A DNA stretch of 54,062 nucleotides from an uncultured Polaribacter sp. Lineage in GTDB: Bacteria; Bacteroidota; Bacteroidia; Flavobacteriales; Flavobacteriaceae. The first letter of the stretch is position 1; each line of letters starts with the position of its first letter. The position numbers were made by a program, and so were the translations under genes. Shown piece after piece: positions 36,231 through 45,621 of this stretch. The DNA lies in contig CAJXTJ010000003.1 of NCBI GenBank assembly GCA_913061165.1, forward strand, positions 1 to 54,062, read 5' to 3'. The notes beneath the pieces were generated by a model that saw nothing but the letters and a program-made list of their open reading frames with translations, was not told the origin of the DNA and did not search any database.

Positions 36231-36803
36231 ATGAAGCGTATTGTTGTTTTTGCATCTGGTTCAGGATCGAACGCAGAGAACATTATTAAATTCTTTAAGC
36301 ACAGTAAAACTGCAAAGGTTACTAATGTGTTGTGTAATAATGCACATGCAAAAGTTTTTGAAAGGTGTAAAAAACTAGAAACCAAATGTTTACATTTTAA
36401 TAAAAATGATTTTTCTGGTTCAGATACGGTATTAAATATTTTAAAAAATGAAGCAGATTTTATAATTCTTGCTGGATTTTTATGGAGAATTCCACAAAAA
36501 ATAGTGACTGCTTTTCCAAATAAAATTATTAATATTCACCCTGCATTATTGCCAAAATACGGTGGAAAAGGAATGTATGGAATACATGTTCACAAGGCAG
36601 TAAAAGAAAATAATGAAGATGAAACCGGAATTACAATACACTATGTAAATGAAAATTACGACGAAGGTGCCGTAATTTTTCAAGCAAAAACCGAATTAAA
36701 TTCCCAAGATACTCCAGAAACAATTGCAGAAAAGATTCATCTTTTAGAACAGCATCACTTTCCGAAGGTCATAGAAGAAGTAATTTTAGCCATACATGAG
36801 TAA
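36231..36803 (+). CDS. purN: Phosphoribosylglycinamide formyltransferase
   Basis: GAR transformylase of de novo purine synthesis, 190 residues, using 10-formyltetrahydrofolate. Substrate loop FASGSGSNAENI at 7-18, catalytic Asn/His in IINIHPALLPKYGGKGMYG, and the Asp-containing YDEGAVIFQ. It is complete. Its last 8 bases overlap the RNase H gene, so the two are probably co-translated even though the functions are unrelated. Confidence 0.96.
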   Translation: MKRIVVFASGSGSNAENIIKFFKHSKTAKVTNVLCNNAHAKVFERCKKLETKCLHFNKNDFSGSDTVLNILKNEADFIILAGFLWRIPQKIVTAFPNKIINIHPALLPKYGGKGMYGIHVHKAVKENNEDETGITIHYVNENYDEGAVIFQAKTELNSQDTPETIAEKIHLLEQHHFPKVIEEVILAIHE

Positions 36804-37431
36804 AAAAAAGTTTTATGTAGTTTGGAACGGACGTAAAAAAGGGATTTATACCTCTTGGAATGTCTGTAAAAAACAAATTGATGGCTTTGAAAGTGCGCAA
36901 TACAAATCTTTTGCAGATTTAGACGCTGCTGAAATTGCATTCTCGAAAAACTATGAGGACTACAAAGGACAAAAAACTAAAAAACCAACACTTTCCTCTG
37001 CCGAAAAAGCAAGCTATGGAAGCCCTAACTTAGAGAGTATATCTGTAGATGCAGCCTGTTCTGGAAACCCCGGTAAAATGGAATACAGGGGGGTTTTAAC
37101 CCACAATAAAAAAGAGATTTTTATAAAAGGCCCTTATAAAAGAGGCACTAATAACATTGGTGAATTTTTAGCATTGGTGCATGGAATTGCACTTTTAAAA
37201 AGCAAAAACAAAGAAGATATTCCTATTTATTCTGATTCTAGGATTGCCATGAGTTGGGTAAAACAAAAAAGGTGTAAAACTAATATTACTTTTGATGCTT
37301 CTAATAAAGACCTTTTAGAGCTCATAAAAAGAGCCGAAAATTGGTTAAAAGAAAATACCTTTAAAAACCCCATTTTAAAATGGGAGACGAAAGCTTGGGG
37401 AGAAATTCCTGCAGATTTTGGAAGGAAATAA
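36796..37431 (+). CDS. Ribonuclease H1 with N-terminal hybrid-binding domain
   Basis: RNase H-family protein of 211 residues. Residues 4-47 form the RNase H1 N-terminal (viroplasmin-like) RNA/DNA-hybrid-binding domain: KFYVVWNGRKKGIYTSW and FESAQYKSF. The catalytic domain at 78-211 carries the acidic residues Asp85 (SVDAACSGNPG), Glu123 (NNIGEFLALVHG), Asp147 (IYSDSRIAMSW) and Asp207. It probably removes RNA from RNA-DNA hybrids. The ATG lies within the purN end (8-base overlap). A long-stem terminator follows. Confidence 0.93.
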   Translation: MSKKKFYVVWNGRKKGIYTSWNVCKKQIDGFESAQYKSFADLDAAEIAFSKNYEDYKGQKTKKPTLSSAEKASYGSPNLESISVDAACSGNPGKMEYRGVLTHNKKEIFIKGPYKRGTNNIGEFLALVHGIALLKSKNKEDIPIYSDSRIAMSWVKQKRCKTNITFDASNKDLLELIKRAENWLKENTFKNPILKWETKAWGEIPADFGRK

Positions 37432-37440
37432 TCTATAAAT

Positions 37441-37477
37441 AATAAAACCCAAAACGAATATCGTTTTGGGTTTTATT
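37441..37477. terminator. Two-way terminator between RNase H1 and sdhB
   Basis: A 17-base perfect stem (arm AATAAAACCCAAAACGA) with an ATA loop, containing its own A- and T-runs. It separates convergent operons. Confidence 0.93.
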
Positions 37478-37516
37478 ATTTATAAGCATCTTTACTTTTT
37501 TTCTAAAAATACAAAC

Positions 37517-38257
37517 CTATATAGAAGCTTTCATTAACTCTCTATTCATTCTTGCAATAGTATCTAAAGAAATTCCTTTCGGGCATTCTACTTCACACGC
37601 TCCGGTGTTTGTACAATTTCCAAAACCCTCTAAATCCATTTGTGCTACCATGTTCCTAACTCTGTCTGCAGCCTCTACTTGCCCCTGTGGAAGCAAAGCG
37701 TACTGAGATACTTTTGCTCCAACAAATAGCATTGCAGAGCTGTTTTTACAGGTTGCTACACACGCACCACAACCAATACAAGTTGCTGCATCCATTGCTG
37801 TATCTGCTGCTTGTTTAGAAATAGGGATTGCGTTTGCATCTTGCGTGTTTCCTGAAGTGTTTACAGAAATGTACCCACCCGCGTGTTGTATTCTATCAAA
37901 GGCAGATCTATCTACCACTAAATCTTTAATTACCGGAAAAGCACCTGCTCTCCAAGGTTCAATAGTAATTGTATCACCATCCTTAAACATTCTCATGTGC
38001 AATTGACAGGTTGTTACGCCTCTATCTGGACCGTGTGCTTCGCCATTAATATACATAGAACACATTCCGCAAATTCCTTCTCTACAGTCATGATCAAAAG
38101 CTACGGGTTGTTCACCAGCATTTACTAACTGCTCGTTCAAAACATCCATCATTTCTAAGAAAGACATACTTTCTGAAATTTCAGTCACTTTGTAATCCAC
38201 CATTTTTCCCTTGTCCTTTGCATCTACTTGACGCCAAATTTTAAGTGTTAAATTCAT
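37517..38257 (-). CDS. sdhB: Succinate dehydrogenase/fumarate reductase iron-sulfur subunit
   Basis: Iron-sulfur subunit of complex II, 246 residues. Three cluster sites are visible: [2Fe-2S] with Cys58, Cys63, Cys66 and Cys84; [4Fe-4S] in [13 protein letters not shown]; and [3Fe-4S] in [14 protein letters not shown]. It sits on the cytoplasmic face and passes electrons from the flavoprotein to the membrane cytochrome. It follows sdhA by 10 bases and is closed by a two-way terminator. Confidence 0.97.
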   Translation of the reverse strand: MNLTLKIWRQVDAKDKGKMVDYKVTEISESMSFLEMMDVLNEQLVNAGEQPVAFDHDCREGICGMCSMYINGEAHGPDRGVTTCQLHMRMFKDGDTITIEPWRAGAFPVIKDLVVDRSAFDRIQHAGGYISVNTSGNTQDANAIPISKQAADTAMDAATCIGCGACVATCKNSSAMLFVGAKVSQYALLPQGQVEAADRVRNMVAQMDLEGFGNCTNTGACEVECPKGISLDTIARMNRELMKASI

Positions 38258-38267
38258 AATGTCTCTA

Positions 38268-40265
38268 TTATTTATAACTTCTTTCTTTAACTTCTATATT
38301 CTCGTAAGCCAATTCTTCTTTGTGTAAAACAGCATCTTTTGGCTCGCCTTTATATTCCCAAGCAGAAACAAACTGAAATTCTTTAATTCTTTTTGCCTCA
38401 CCGTCTTCTGTTTGGTGCTCTTCTCTAAAGTGTCCTCCAGCAGATTCTTCTCTTACCAAAGCGTCTTTTGCAAACAATTCTCCTAATTCAAGAAAATCTG
38501 CTACTCTACCTGCTTTTGCTAATTGCTCGTTATACTCTGTAGAAGTTCCGGGTACATTTACGTTTTGCCAGAAATCTTTTCTAAGTGCAGAAATTTCTTC
38601 AATCGCTGTTTCTAAACCTTCAGCGTTTCTAGACATTCCACATTTGTCCCACATAATTTTACCTAATTTCTTGTGGTAATAATCTACAGAATGTGTTCCT
38701 TTATTGTTAATAAAGAATTCTATTCTTTCTGTTACTTCTTTTTCTGCCGCTTCAAATTCTGAGCTTTCAGTTGAGATTTTACCAGTTCTAATGTCATCTG
38801 CTAAGTAATCTCCAATAGTATATGGCAATACAAAATACCCATCTGCTAACCCTTGCATTAATGCAGAGGCCCCTAATCTATTTGCTCCGTGATCAGAGAA
38901 ATTTGCTTCTCCAATTGCGTAACAACCAGGTATTGTTGTCATTAAATTATAATCTACCCAAACACCACCCATTGTATAGTGCACTGCAGGATAAATCATC
39001 ATTGGTGTTTCATACGGATTCTCATCTACGATTTTCTCGTACATCTGAAATAAATTCCCATATTTAGCCTTTACAATTTCTTGCCCTAATTCTTTTATTT
39101 TTGCTTCAGAAGGATTTGAAATATTCTGAATCTTTGCTTGCTCTTTTCCGTAACGTTCAAAAGATGCCGCAAAATCTAAGTATACTGCTTCACCAGTTGC
39201 ATTTACTCCATAACCTGCATCACAACGCTCTTTTGCTGCTCTAGATGCAACATCACGCGGCACTAAATTACCAAATGCTGGATAACGTCTTTCTAAATAA
39301 TAATCTCTTTGATCTTCTGTTAATTCTGTAGGTTTTTTACTTCCTTCTCTAATTGCCTTTACATCGTCTAAATTCTTTGGAACCCAGATTCTACCGTCAT
39401 TTCTCAATGATTCTGACATCAATGTTAATTTCGATTGATAATCTCCAGATCTAGGAATGCATGTTGGGTGAATTTGTGTGTAACAAGGATTTGCGAAATA
39501 CGCTCCTTTTTTATGCACTTTCCAACCTGCAGTTACATTAGAACCCATTGCATTGGTAGATAAGAAATATACATTTCCATACCCACCAGAAGCAATAACA
39601 ACTGCATGTGCAGAATGTCTTTCAATTTCTCCTGTAACTAAATTTCTTGCTATAATTCCTCTTGCTTTTCCATCTACAACAACAACATCTAACATTTCAT
39701 GACGATTGAACATTTCAATCTTTCCACGAGCAATTTGTCTGTTCATTGCAGAATAAGCTCCTAATAATAATTGTTGTCCTGTTTGCCCTTTTGCGTAGAA
39801 AGTTCTAGAAACTAAAACACCCCCAAAAGAACGGTTGTCTAACAAACCACCATAATCACGAGCAAAAGGAACTCCTTGTGCCACACATTGATCTATGATA
39901 TTTGCAGAAACCTCTGCCAACCTATATACGTTTGCCTCACGAGAACGGTAATCTCCTCCTTTTACAGTGTCATAAAACAATCTGTACGTAGAATCTCCAT
40001 CTCCTTGGTAATTTTTTGCGGCATTAATTCCTCCTTGTGCCGCAATTGAATGCGCTCTTCTTGGAGAATCTTGGTATGCAAATGCTTTTACATTGTAACC
40101 TAATTCTGCTAATGTTGCAGAAGCAGAACCACCTGCCAAACCTGTACCAACAACAATTACATCTATATGACGCTTGTTTGCAGGATTTACAAGATTGATA
40201 TGATTCTTATAATCTGTCCATTTATCTTTAATTGGACCTTTTGGTATTTTTGAATCTAAAGCCAT
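38268..40265 (-). CDS. sdhA: Succinate dehydrogenase/fumarate reductase flavoprotein subunit
   Basis: Catalytic FAD subunit of complex II, 665 residues. The dinucleotide motif [11 protein letters not shown] is at 38-48 and the His that carries covalent FAD is His72 in [11 protein letters not shown]. Active-site segments include [13 protein letters not shown] and [13 protein letters not shown]. The B-type (Bacteroidota/Bacillus) organisation with a single membrane subunit upstream fits. It is 12 bases after sdhC and 10 before sdhB. Confidence 0.97.
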   Translation of the reverse strand: MALDSKIPKGPIKDKWTDYKNHINLVNPANKRHIDVIVVGTGLAGGSASATLAELGYNVKAFAYQDSPRRAHSIAAQGGINAAKNYQGDGDSTYRLFYDTVKGGDYRSREANVYRLAEVSANIIDQCVAQGVPFARDYGGLLDNRSFGGVLVSRTFYAKGQTGQQLLLGAYSAMNRQIARGKIEMFNRHEMLDVVVVDGKARGIIARNLVTGEIERHSAHAVVIASGGYGNVYFLSTNAMGSNVTAGWKVHKKGAYFANPCYTQIHPTCIPRSGDYQSKLTLMSESLRNDGRIWVPKNLDDVKAIREGSKKPTELTEDQRDYYLERRYPAFGNLVPRDVASRAAKERCDAGYGVNATGEAVYLDFAASFERYGKEQAKIQNISNPSEAKIKELGQEIVKAKYGNLFQMYEKIVDENPYETPMMIYPAVHYTMGGVWVDYNLMTTIPGCYAIGEANFSDHGANRLGASALMQGLADGYFVLPYTIGDYLADDIRTGKISTESSEFEAAEKEVTERIEFFINNKGTHSVDYYHKKLGKIMWDKCGMSRNAEGLETAIEEISALRKDFWQNVNVPGTSTEYNEQLAKAGRVADFLELGELFAKDALVREESAGGHFREEHQTEDGEAKRIKEFQFVSAWEYKGEPKDAVLHKEELAYENIEVKERSYK

Positions 40266-40277
40266 AATTATATACGA

Positions 40278-40955
40278 TTAATGGTTTAAGTGATGATAAA
40301 TAGCAATAAAAATAAAACCTGCTGGAATTATAATAGCATATGCTTTACCAATATTTTGTAATGTTTTCTTTCTTCCTGCAGTACCACCCATCGACTGAAA
40401 AGCAGATGTAAAACCGTGTGCTAAATGCAATCCTAAAAGCACAAAGCAAAACACATACGCAGCAACTCTAATCGGGTTTGCAAACTTATGCACTAATTCT
40501 TCGTGGTAACGGAAACCTTCTACACCTTCCATTGTACCAGACCAATCTCCTTGTATGAATTTTGTATTGATTTCTGGAAACCAAAAATCAACAAAATGTA
40601 AACCAATAAAAGCTAAAATTGTAATTCCACTCCAAATCATATTTCTGCTCATCCAAGATGAATTTGCAGCACCATTATTTTTTGCATAAGATACTTTTCT
40701 TGCTTTAGAGTTTCTTAACTCTAAAACAAAGCCCATTACAAAATGAAATACAACCGCAAAAATTAATACAGGCTGCAATGCAAACTGAACTAAAGGGTTT
40801 GTACCCATAAAATGAGATACTTCATTAAAAGTATCTGGACTTAAAACTGATAAAATATTTATCGATAAATGCTGAAGTAGAAAGAACATTAAGAAAAACG
40901 CCGAAAGCGCCATTGCTACTTTTCTTCCAATTGAAGATTTAAAAAATCCGCTCAT
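40278..40955 (-). CDS. sdhC: Succinate dehydrogenase cytochrome b subunit
   Basis: Single membrane anchor of B-type complex II, 226 residues from ATG at 40955 (MSGFFKSSIGRKVAMALSAF). Five membrane spans and histidines within them (for example FFLLQHLSIN, HFVMGFVLE, FIGLHFVDFW, LLGLHLAHGFTSA) are expected to bind two haems b and the quinone. The frame is open further upstream to 41012, but a promoter lies in that stretch, so the shorter start is chosen. First gene of sdhCAB. Confidence 0.94.
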   Translation of the reverse strand: MSGFFKSSIGRKVAMALSAFFLMFFLLQHLSINILSVLSPDTFNEVSHFMGTNPLVQFALQPVLIFAVVFHFVMGFVLELRNSKARKVSYAKNNGAANSSWMSRNMIWSGITILAFIGLHFVDFWFPEINTKFIQGDWSGTMEGVEGFRYHEELVHKFANPIRVAAYVFCFVLLGLHLAHGFTSAFQSMGGTAGRKKTLQNIGKAYAIIIPAGFIFIAIYHHLNH

Positions 40956-40981
40956 TGTATAATTAATTAAAATTTTGACTG

Positions 40982-41013
40982 CAAAAATACGCCTAAAGAA
41001 TTTTGGTTGCAAA
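40982..41013 (-). promoter_or_regulatory. Promoter of the sdhCAB operon (-33/-7)
   Basis: On the minus strand TTTG (41013-41010) and TATTTTTG (40989-40982) are 20 bases apart, matching the Bacteroidota -33 TTTG / -7 TAnnTTTG pattern. The start is 26 bases downstream at 40955. This is the best promoter match in the window. Confidence 0.7.
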
Positions 41014-41170
41014 GAATTTACAACGTTTTCGCTAAAATTTAGAACAATTTTAAATAGCTTCCTTTTCGCTTTAACTAAAACAAATGCTAAAAACCACTAG
41101 TGTTTATTATTGCATTGCAGCAATTATCAGAAATAAGGGCTAAAACGTATTTTGTTTTTTATTTTTTAAT

Positions 41171-41199
41171 ACCTCACTAATTATAGAAAATAGTGAGGT
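41171..41199. terminator. Hairpin downstream of the BNR-repeat gene
   Basis: Arms ACCTCACTA (41171-41179) and TAGTGAGGT (41191-41199). It lies after the stop of the minus-strand gene at 41213. No T-tract follows on the minus strand, so its activity as a terminator is uncertain. Confidence 0.45.
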
Positions 41200-41212
41200 T
41201 TATTGGATTATT

Positions 41213-44041
41213 TTATTGGATCTCAAATGTGTTTTTAGAGTTTTCAATTTTTATAGTATATACTCCTTTTGGTAAATAAAAAACACCGTTTTTAGCTTCC
41301 GTTAATGCACTGTTTTTATTTAATTTTTCAAAAGCTTTTTTTCCTTTTTCAGAAAAAGAAACATCAAAAACAGCTTCATTAAACCCGCTATCTGCAGCAA
41401 CAGAAATTGCATTCACTTTTATAGCTCCCAAATAGATGGCTACCGTTATTTTTTTACTTGAATTTGAATAAAAAGGAATTTTAACTTCTGGCGTATTTAC
41501 CAATCTCCATTGACTCCAAGAACGTCCCCAGTTTTTACTTTTTCTAACATTTTCAATTGCAAACACATGTATCGGTTTTGCTACCACAGTAGCGTTCATT
41601 TTTTGAAGTGAAGCAACGTTTGCTTTGTATAAGCTTCTACCGTGTGTTCCTACAATTAAATGCTTTGCTGTTGGCTGAATTACCAAATCATGCACAGCAA
41701 CATTGGGTAAATTCTTCGAAAAAGCTTCCCAAGAAATTCCTCTATTAAAAGAAACATACAAACCATTATCTGTGCCTATATATAACATGTTTTCATTTTC
41801 AGAATCTTCTCTAATTACATTTACTGCAGCTGCAGGAAGTGAATTCCCAATATTTTCCCATGTTTGTCCGTAATCATCAGAAACATATATATAGGGTGTA
41901 AAATCATCAAAACGATACCCGTTTAAAGTCGCATATACACGCTCTTTTTTAAATTTTGAGGCAATCACTCTAGAAACCCATAAGTTTTGAGGTAAATTAT
42001 TGGATATGCGCGTCCAACTGCCACCGCTATTCTTAGTTATATTGATGTATCCGTCATCTGATCCGGTATAAATTAAACCAAATTTAAACGGACTTTCAGA
42101 AATTGAAGTCAAGGTTCCGTATGCAACATTTCCTTTTTTCCCACCAGTAGTTAAATCTCCAGAAATTGTTTCCCAGTCGTCACCTTTATTCAAAGAACGG
42201 TGTAGTTTATTGCCTCCTAAATATAAGATATCTTGATTGTGTTTTGACAAATGAATAGGTGTTTGCCAATTAAAACGGTACGGATTGTCACCTAATACGT
42301 GTTTTGGTTGAATGTATTCTTGCGTACCTGCTGCCCTGTCTATTCTATAATAATTTCCAAACTGATACCCAGTGTATACAATATTAGGGTTTCTATCATC
42401 TACCTGCACTTGCATGCCGTCTCCGCCCATAATAGATTCGTACGGATTTTGACCAGATTGTTTCCAGCCCTTGTTAATTTTTGAATTATTGTCTGCAACC
42501 CAAACACCGTTGTCTTGCAAACCACCATATACTTTATAGTTTTTCTGATTGTCTGCAAACACCGAGTAAAATTGGCCAACTGCAGGGTCGTTTAACTTCG
42601 TCCAGTTTTTACCATCATCATAAGACATGTTTAAACCCCCATCATTGCCGTTTAAAATATGACCCGATTTTGTAGGGTTTATCCACAATGCTTGATGATC
42701 TGAATGCACATTTTCTTTACTAATTGAAGTAAATGTTTTTCCACCATCTTTAGACTTTATAATTGGAACACCTAAAACATAAATTCCGTTTTCGTCTTGC
42801 AAATCCACTCTAATTTCACCAAAATAATATCCGTAAGAACTGTACACTCCATCTAAAAAATTATCGTGTGTTTTTTTCCAAGAAGAACCACCGTTTGTAG
42901 TTTTAAAAACCTCTGCACCGATTACCTGAGTATCAAATAACATCGAATTTGCATCTTCCAAATACTTTGCCAAGTCTATTGGTTTTACAGCACCAACACG
43001 CAGCATTTGTTTTACATTCTCTGCACGATATTTTTCTTGAAATCCGTTGTTTTTTAAATAGGTATTTAGTTTTTTGTCTGCCAACTTTAAAAAATATTCA
43101 GAAGACATTGTTTTAAAATCTTCTTTAGACAGCTCATTTGAAGCCTTTTTAGTGGTGTCTTTTGGTCTTCTAAACTGACTGTCATGCAATGCATATACTG
43201 TGTTTTCATTAAAAACAGCCAATCCTATTCTACCCACTCCGTTTCCCGTTGGGAATCCGCTTGTATCTGCAATCTTAGTCCAAGAGCTGCCCGCATCTGT
43301 ACTTTTGTATATACTCGAACTATTTCCATCACCATCAAAATTCCATGCTTTACGCTCTCTTTCCCAAGAAGCAGCATACATAATATTAAAGTTTTCTGGC
43401 GCAACTGCAACATCAATAACTCCTGTATTTTCATTTATAAATAGGGTTTTTGTCCATGTTTCTCCGCCATTTATTGTTTTAAATATTCCTCTTTCTAAGT
43501 TTGAAGAGTATAAGTGCCCAATAACCCCCACAATAACCTCATCTGTATTGTTCGGGTTGATTAAAATTCTACTTACATGATGTGAATCTAACAACCCAAC
43601 ATTTATCCAAGTTTCCCCATTATCTGTAGACTTTAACATTCCAATTCCGGCATAACTAGAGCGTGATGAATTTTTCTCACCCGTACCTACCCAAATAGTT
43701 CTAGAAGCCCAATCTACTGCAATATCACCAATATTTTGCGTTGGAGAATTGTCTAAAACAGGTGTAAAAGTTGTTCCGTTGTTGTTTGTATGCCACAAAC
43801 CTCCAGATGCATACCCTACATAAAATTCTGTGGTATTCTCTGGATTTACAGCTACATCTGCTACACGACCACTCATTACCGTTGGCCCAATATTGGTAAA
43901 TGCAACATTTTTTACTAATGAAGATTGCATCATTTGATGCTTCTTCTCAAGGGAGTTTTGTGTAATTTCTGAGTTTGTTGGTGTTTGTGCGATTAATACG
44001 CATGAAAAATAAAGCATTAAAAGTGTGAAAATAGATTTCAT
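41213..44041 (-). CDS. Exported VPS10/BNR beta-propeller protein
   Basis: A 942-residue secreted protein built of sortilin/VPS10-type BNR repeats (Asp-box propellers). It has a signal peptide (MKSIFTLLMLYFSCVLIAQ). Many Asp-box motifs of the S-x-D-x-G-x-T-W form occur: STDNGETWINVG, STDAGSSWTKIAD, TTNGGSSWKKT, SKDGGKTFTSI, SYDDGKNWTKL, VSDDYGQTWENIG and others, over about 45-800. A helical insertion interrupts the propeller near 290-365. Such proteins are common in marine flavobacteria and are often called WD40/YVTN/BNR-like. No sialidase Arg triad can be claimed. The C-terminus (LPKGVYTIKIENSKNTFEIQ) recalls, but does not clearly match, a type IX secretion domain. Confidence 0.88.
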   Translation of the reverse strand: MKSIFTLLMLYFSCVLIAQTPTNSEITQNSLEKKHQMMQSSLVKNVAFTNIGPTVMSGRVADVAVNPENTTEFYVGYASGGLWHTNNNGTTFTPVLDNSPTQNIGDIAVDWASRTIWVGTGEKNSSRSSYAGIGMLKSTDNGETWINVGLLDSHHVSRILINPNNTDEVIVGVIGHLYSSNLERGIFKTINGGETWTKTLFINENTGVIDVAVAPENFNIMYAASWERERKAWNFDGDGNSSSIYKSTDAGSSWTKIADTSGFPTGNGVGRIGLAVFNENTVYALHDSQFRRPKDTTKKASNELSKEDFKTMSSEYFLKLADKKLNTYLKNNGFQEKYRAENVKQMLRVGAVKPIDLAKYLEDANSMLFDTQVIGAEVFKTTNGGSSWKKTHDNFLDGVYSSYGYYFGEIRVDLQDENGIYVLGVPIIKSKDGGKTFTSISKENVHSDHQALWINPTKSGHILNGNDGGLNMSYDDGKNWTKLNDPAVGQFYSVFADNQKNYKVYGGLQDNGVWVADNNSKINKGWKQSGQNPYESIMGGDGMQVQVDDRNPNIVYTGYQFGNYYRIDRAAGTQEYIQPKHVLGDNPYRFNWQTPIHLSKHNQDILYLGGNKLHRSLNKGDDWETISGDLTTGGKKGNVAYGTLTSISESPFKFGLIYTGSDDGYINITKNSGGSWTRISNNLPQNLWVSRVIASKFKKERVYATLNGYRFDDFTPYIYVSDDYGQTWENIGNSLPAAAVNVIREDSENENMLYIGTDNGLYVSFNRGISWEAFSKNLPNVAVHDLVIQPTAKHLIVGTHGRSLYKANVASLQKMNATVVAKPIHVFAIENVRKSKNWGRSWSQWRLVNTPEVKIPFYSNSSKKITVAIYLGAIKVNAISVAADSGFNEAVFDVSFSEKGKKAFEKLNKNSALTEAKNGVFYLPKGVYTIKIENSKNTFEIQ

Positions 44042-44153
44042 AAGAGCTTCCGTTTAATTTAAAAAAATGAAATTACCACTTGTAATTTCAAAATCAAAAC
44101 AATTAACATAAAATTGAATTCTCGTAAATATTTTTCTCCAACTTTAAAGAATG

Positions 44154-44161
44154 TATCTTTG
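44154..44161 (+). promoter_or_regulatory. -7 box for the DEAD-box helicase gene
   Basis: TATCTTTG matches TAnnTTTG, 44 bases before the ATG at 44206. Confidence 0.5.
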
Positions 44162-44205
44162 TGGGCTGAAACAACTACATAAAGTTGCTTTCGTAAATAT
44201 TATTT

Positions 44206-45513
44206 ATGACATTTAAAGATTTAGGTTTATCTCCGCCGTTGGTAAAAGCAGTTGAAGAGAAAGGATATACCAAACCATCACCAATTCAAGAAAAAGCAAT
44301 TCCACATATATTAGCAGGAAAAGACATTTTAGCTTCGGCACAAACAGGAACAGGAAAAACAGCCGGTTTTACGTTACCTGTTTTACAGCATTTAGTAGCA
44401 ACAAGGCACCCGAAATACAGGCCTTTACGTGTTTTAGTACTAACACCAACAAGAGAATTGGCTGCGCAAGTACAAGACAATGTAAGAGAATACAGTAAAT
44501 ATGTAGATATTAAATCTGCAGTAGTTTTTGGTGGTGTAAACGCAAAACCACAGATTGCAACCTTAAGAAGTGGTGTAGACATTTTAGTAGCAACACCGGG
44601 AAGATTGCTAGATTTACATGATAGAAAAGCGCTTTCATTTAAAAGAATTGAAGTTTTAATTTTAGATGAAGCAGACAGAATGTTAGACATGGGTTTTGTT
44701 AGAGACATTAACAAAATTATAAGCTATATGCCAGCTGAGCGTCAAAACTTAATGTTCTCTGCAACCTTTTCTAATGATATTAAAAAGTTAGCCTCTGGTA
44801 TTTTAAGAAACCCTGTTTCTGTAGAAACGGCTCCGCAAAATTCAACCGCAAAAAAAGTAACCCACAAGGTTTATAAGGTTGATAAAAGCAAAAAAACAGA
44901 GTTTACCATAAAGTTAATAAAAGACGGAAACTGGAATCAGGTTTTAATCTTTACAAGGACAAAACACGGTGCCAATAAATTAACTGAAAAGTTGGTGAAA
45001 GCAGGCATTTCTGCAGCCGCTATTCATGGAAATAAAAGTCAAGGTGCAAGAACAAAAGCATTAAAAAACTTTAAAGATAATTCTATTAAAATTTTAGTTG
45101 CTACAGATATTGCAGCGCGTGGTTTAGACATTCCTTTATTGCCGCATGTTGTTAATTTCGAATTGCCAAATGTACCCGAAGATTATGTGCATAGAATTGG
45201 TAGAACAGGAAGAGCAGGAGCTGCTGGAGAAGCAATTTCTTTAGTATGTAGTGAAGAGAGTGAATACCAAAGTGAAATAGAAAAATTACTGAATGAGAAA
45301 TTAGCTTCTACTATTGTAGCAGGTTTTGAACCAACAGACACAGATCCTCCAAAAAGAGCAGCATCGCAAAGTAAAGGCTCTTTTGGTAAAAAGAATAAAG
45401 GAGGAGGTTCTCAAGGAAACAAACCAAAAAGCAAACCTCATTTTAAAGGAAACAAACCTTCTGAACCTTCTGGAAGAGGAAGATCTAATCCGCCTAAAAA
45501 GAAGCGTTATTAA
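44206..45513 (+). CDS. DEAD-box RNA helicase (RhlE-like)
   Basis: ATP-dependent RNA helicase of 435 residues. Q motif [13 protein letters not shown], Walker A AQTGTGKT (45-52), PTRELA (81-86), DEAD (154-157), SAT in LMFSATFS, and motif [12 protein letters not shown] define the core. The C-terminal tail from about 375 is basic, Gly/Ser/Lys/Pro-rich and probably disordered ([17 protein letters not shown]), typical of RhlE proteins that act on ribosomal RNA or structured mRNA. It is complete and monocistronic, with a -7 box upstream. Confidence 0.95.
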   Translation: MTFKDLGLSPPLVKAVEEKGYTKPSPIQEKAIPHILAGKDILASAQTGTGKTAGFTLPVLQHLVATRHPKYRPLRVLVLTPTRELAAQVQDNVREYSKYVDIKSAVVFGGVNAKPQIATLRSGVDILVATPGRLLDLHDRKALSFKRIEVLILDEADRMLDMGFVRDINKIISYMPAERQNLMFSATFSNDIKKLASGILRNPVSVETAPQNSTAKKVTHKVYKVDKSKKTEFTIKLIKDGNWNQVLIFTRTKHGANKLTEKLVKAGISAAAIHGNKSQGARTKALKNFKDNSIKILVATDIAARGLDIPLLPHVVNFELPNVPEDYVHRIGRTGRAGAAGEAISLVCSEESEYQSEIEKLLNEKLASTIVAGFEPTDTDPPKRAASQSKGSFGKKNKGGGSQGNKPKSKPHFKGNKPSEPSGRGRSNPPKKKRY

Positions 45514-45590
45514 AACATAAGCAACTTCTTTAATTATATACTTCAAACCTTTTCTGTTTTTAAAAGCAGAGCGGGTTTTTTAATTATTGC

Positions 45591-45598
45591 TACCTTTG
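45591..45598 (+). promoter_or_regulatory. -7 box for the aminopeptidase P gene
   Basis: TACCTTTG matches TAnnTTTG and ends 23 bases before the ATG at 45622. Confidence 0.55.
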
Positions 45599-45621
45599 TA
45601 TTTCAATATAAATTTACTTGT

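Noticed and set aside
43200-43580. 126-codon plus-strand frame opposite the BNR protein gene
   Set aside because: Antisense to Asp-box repeats; no independent support.
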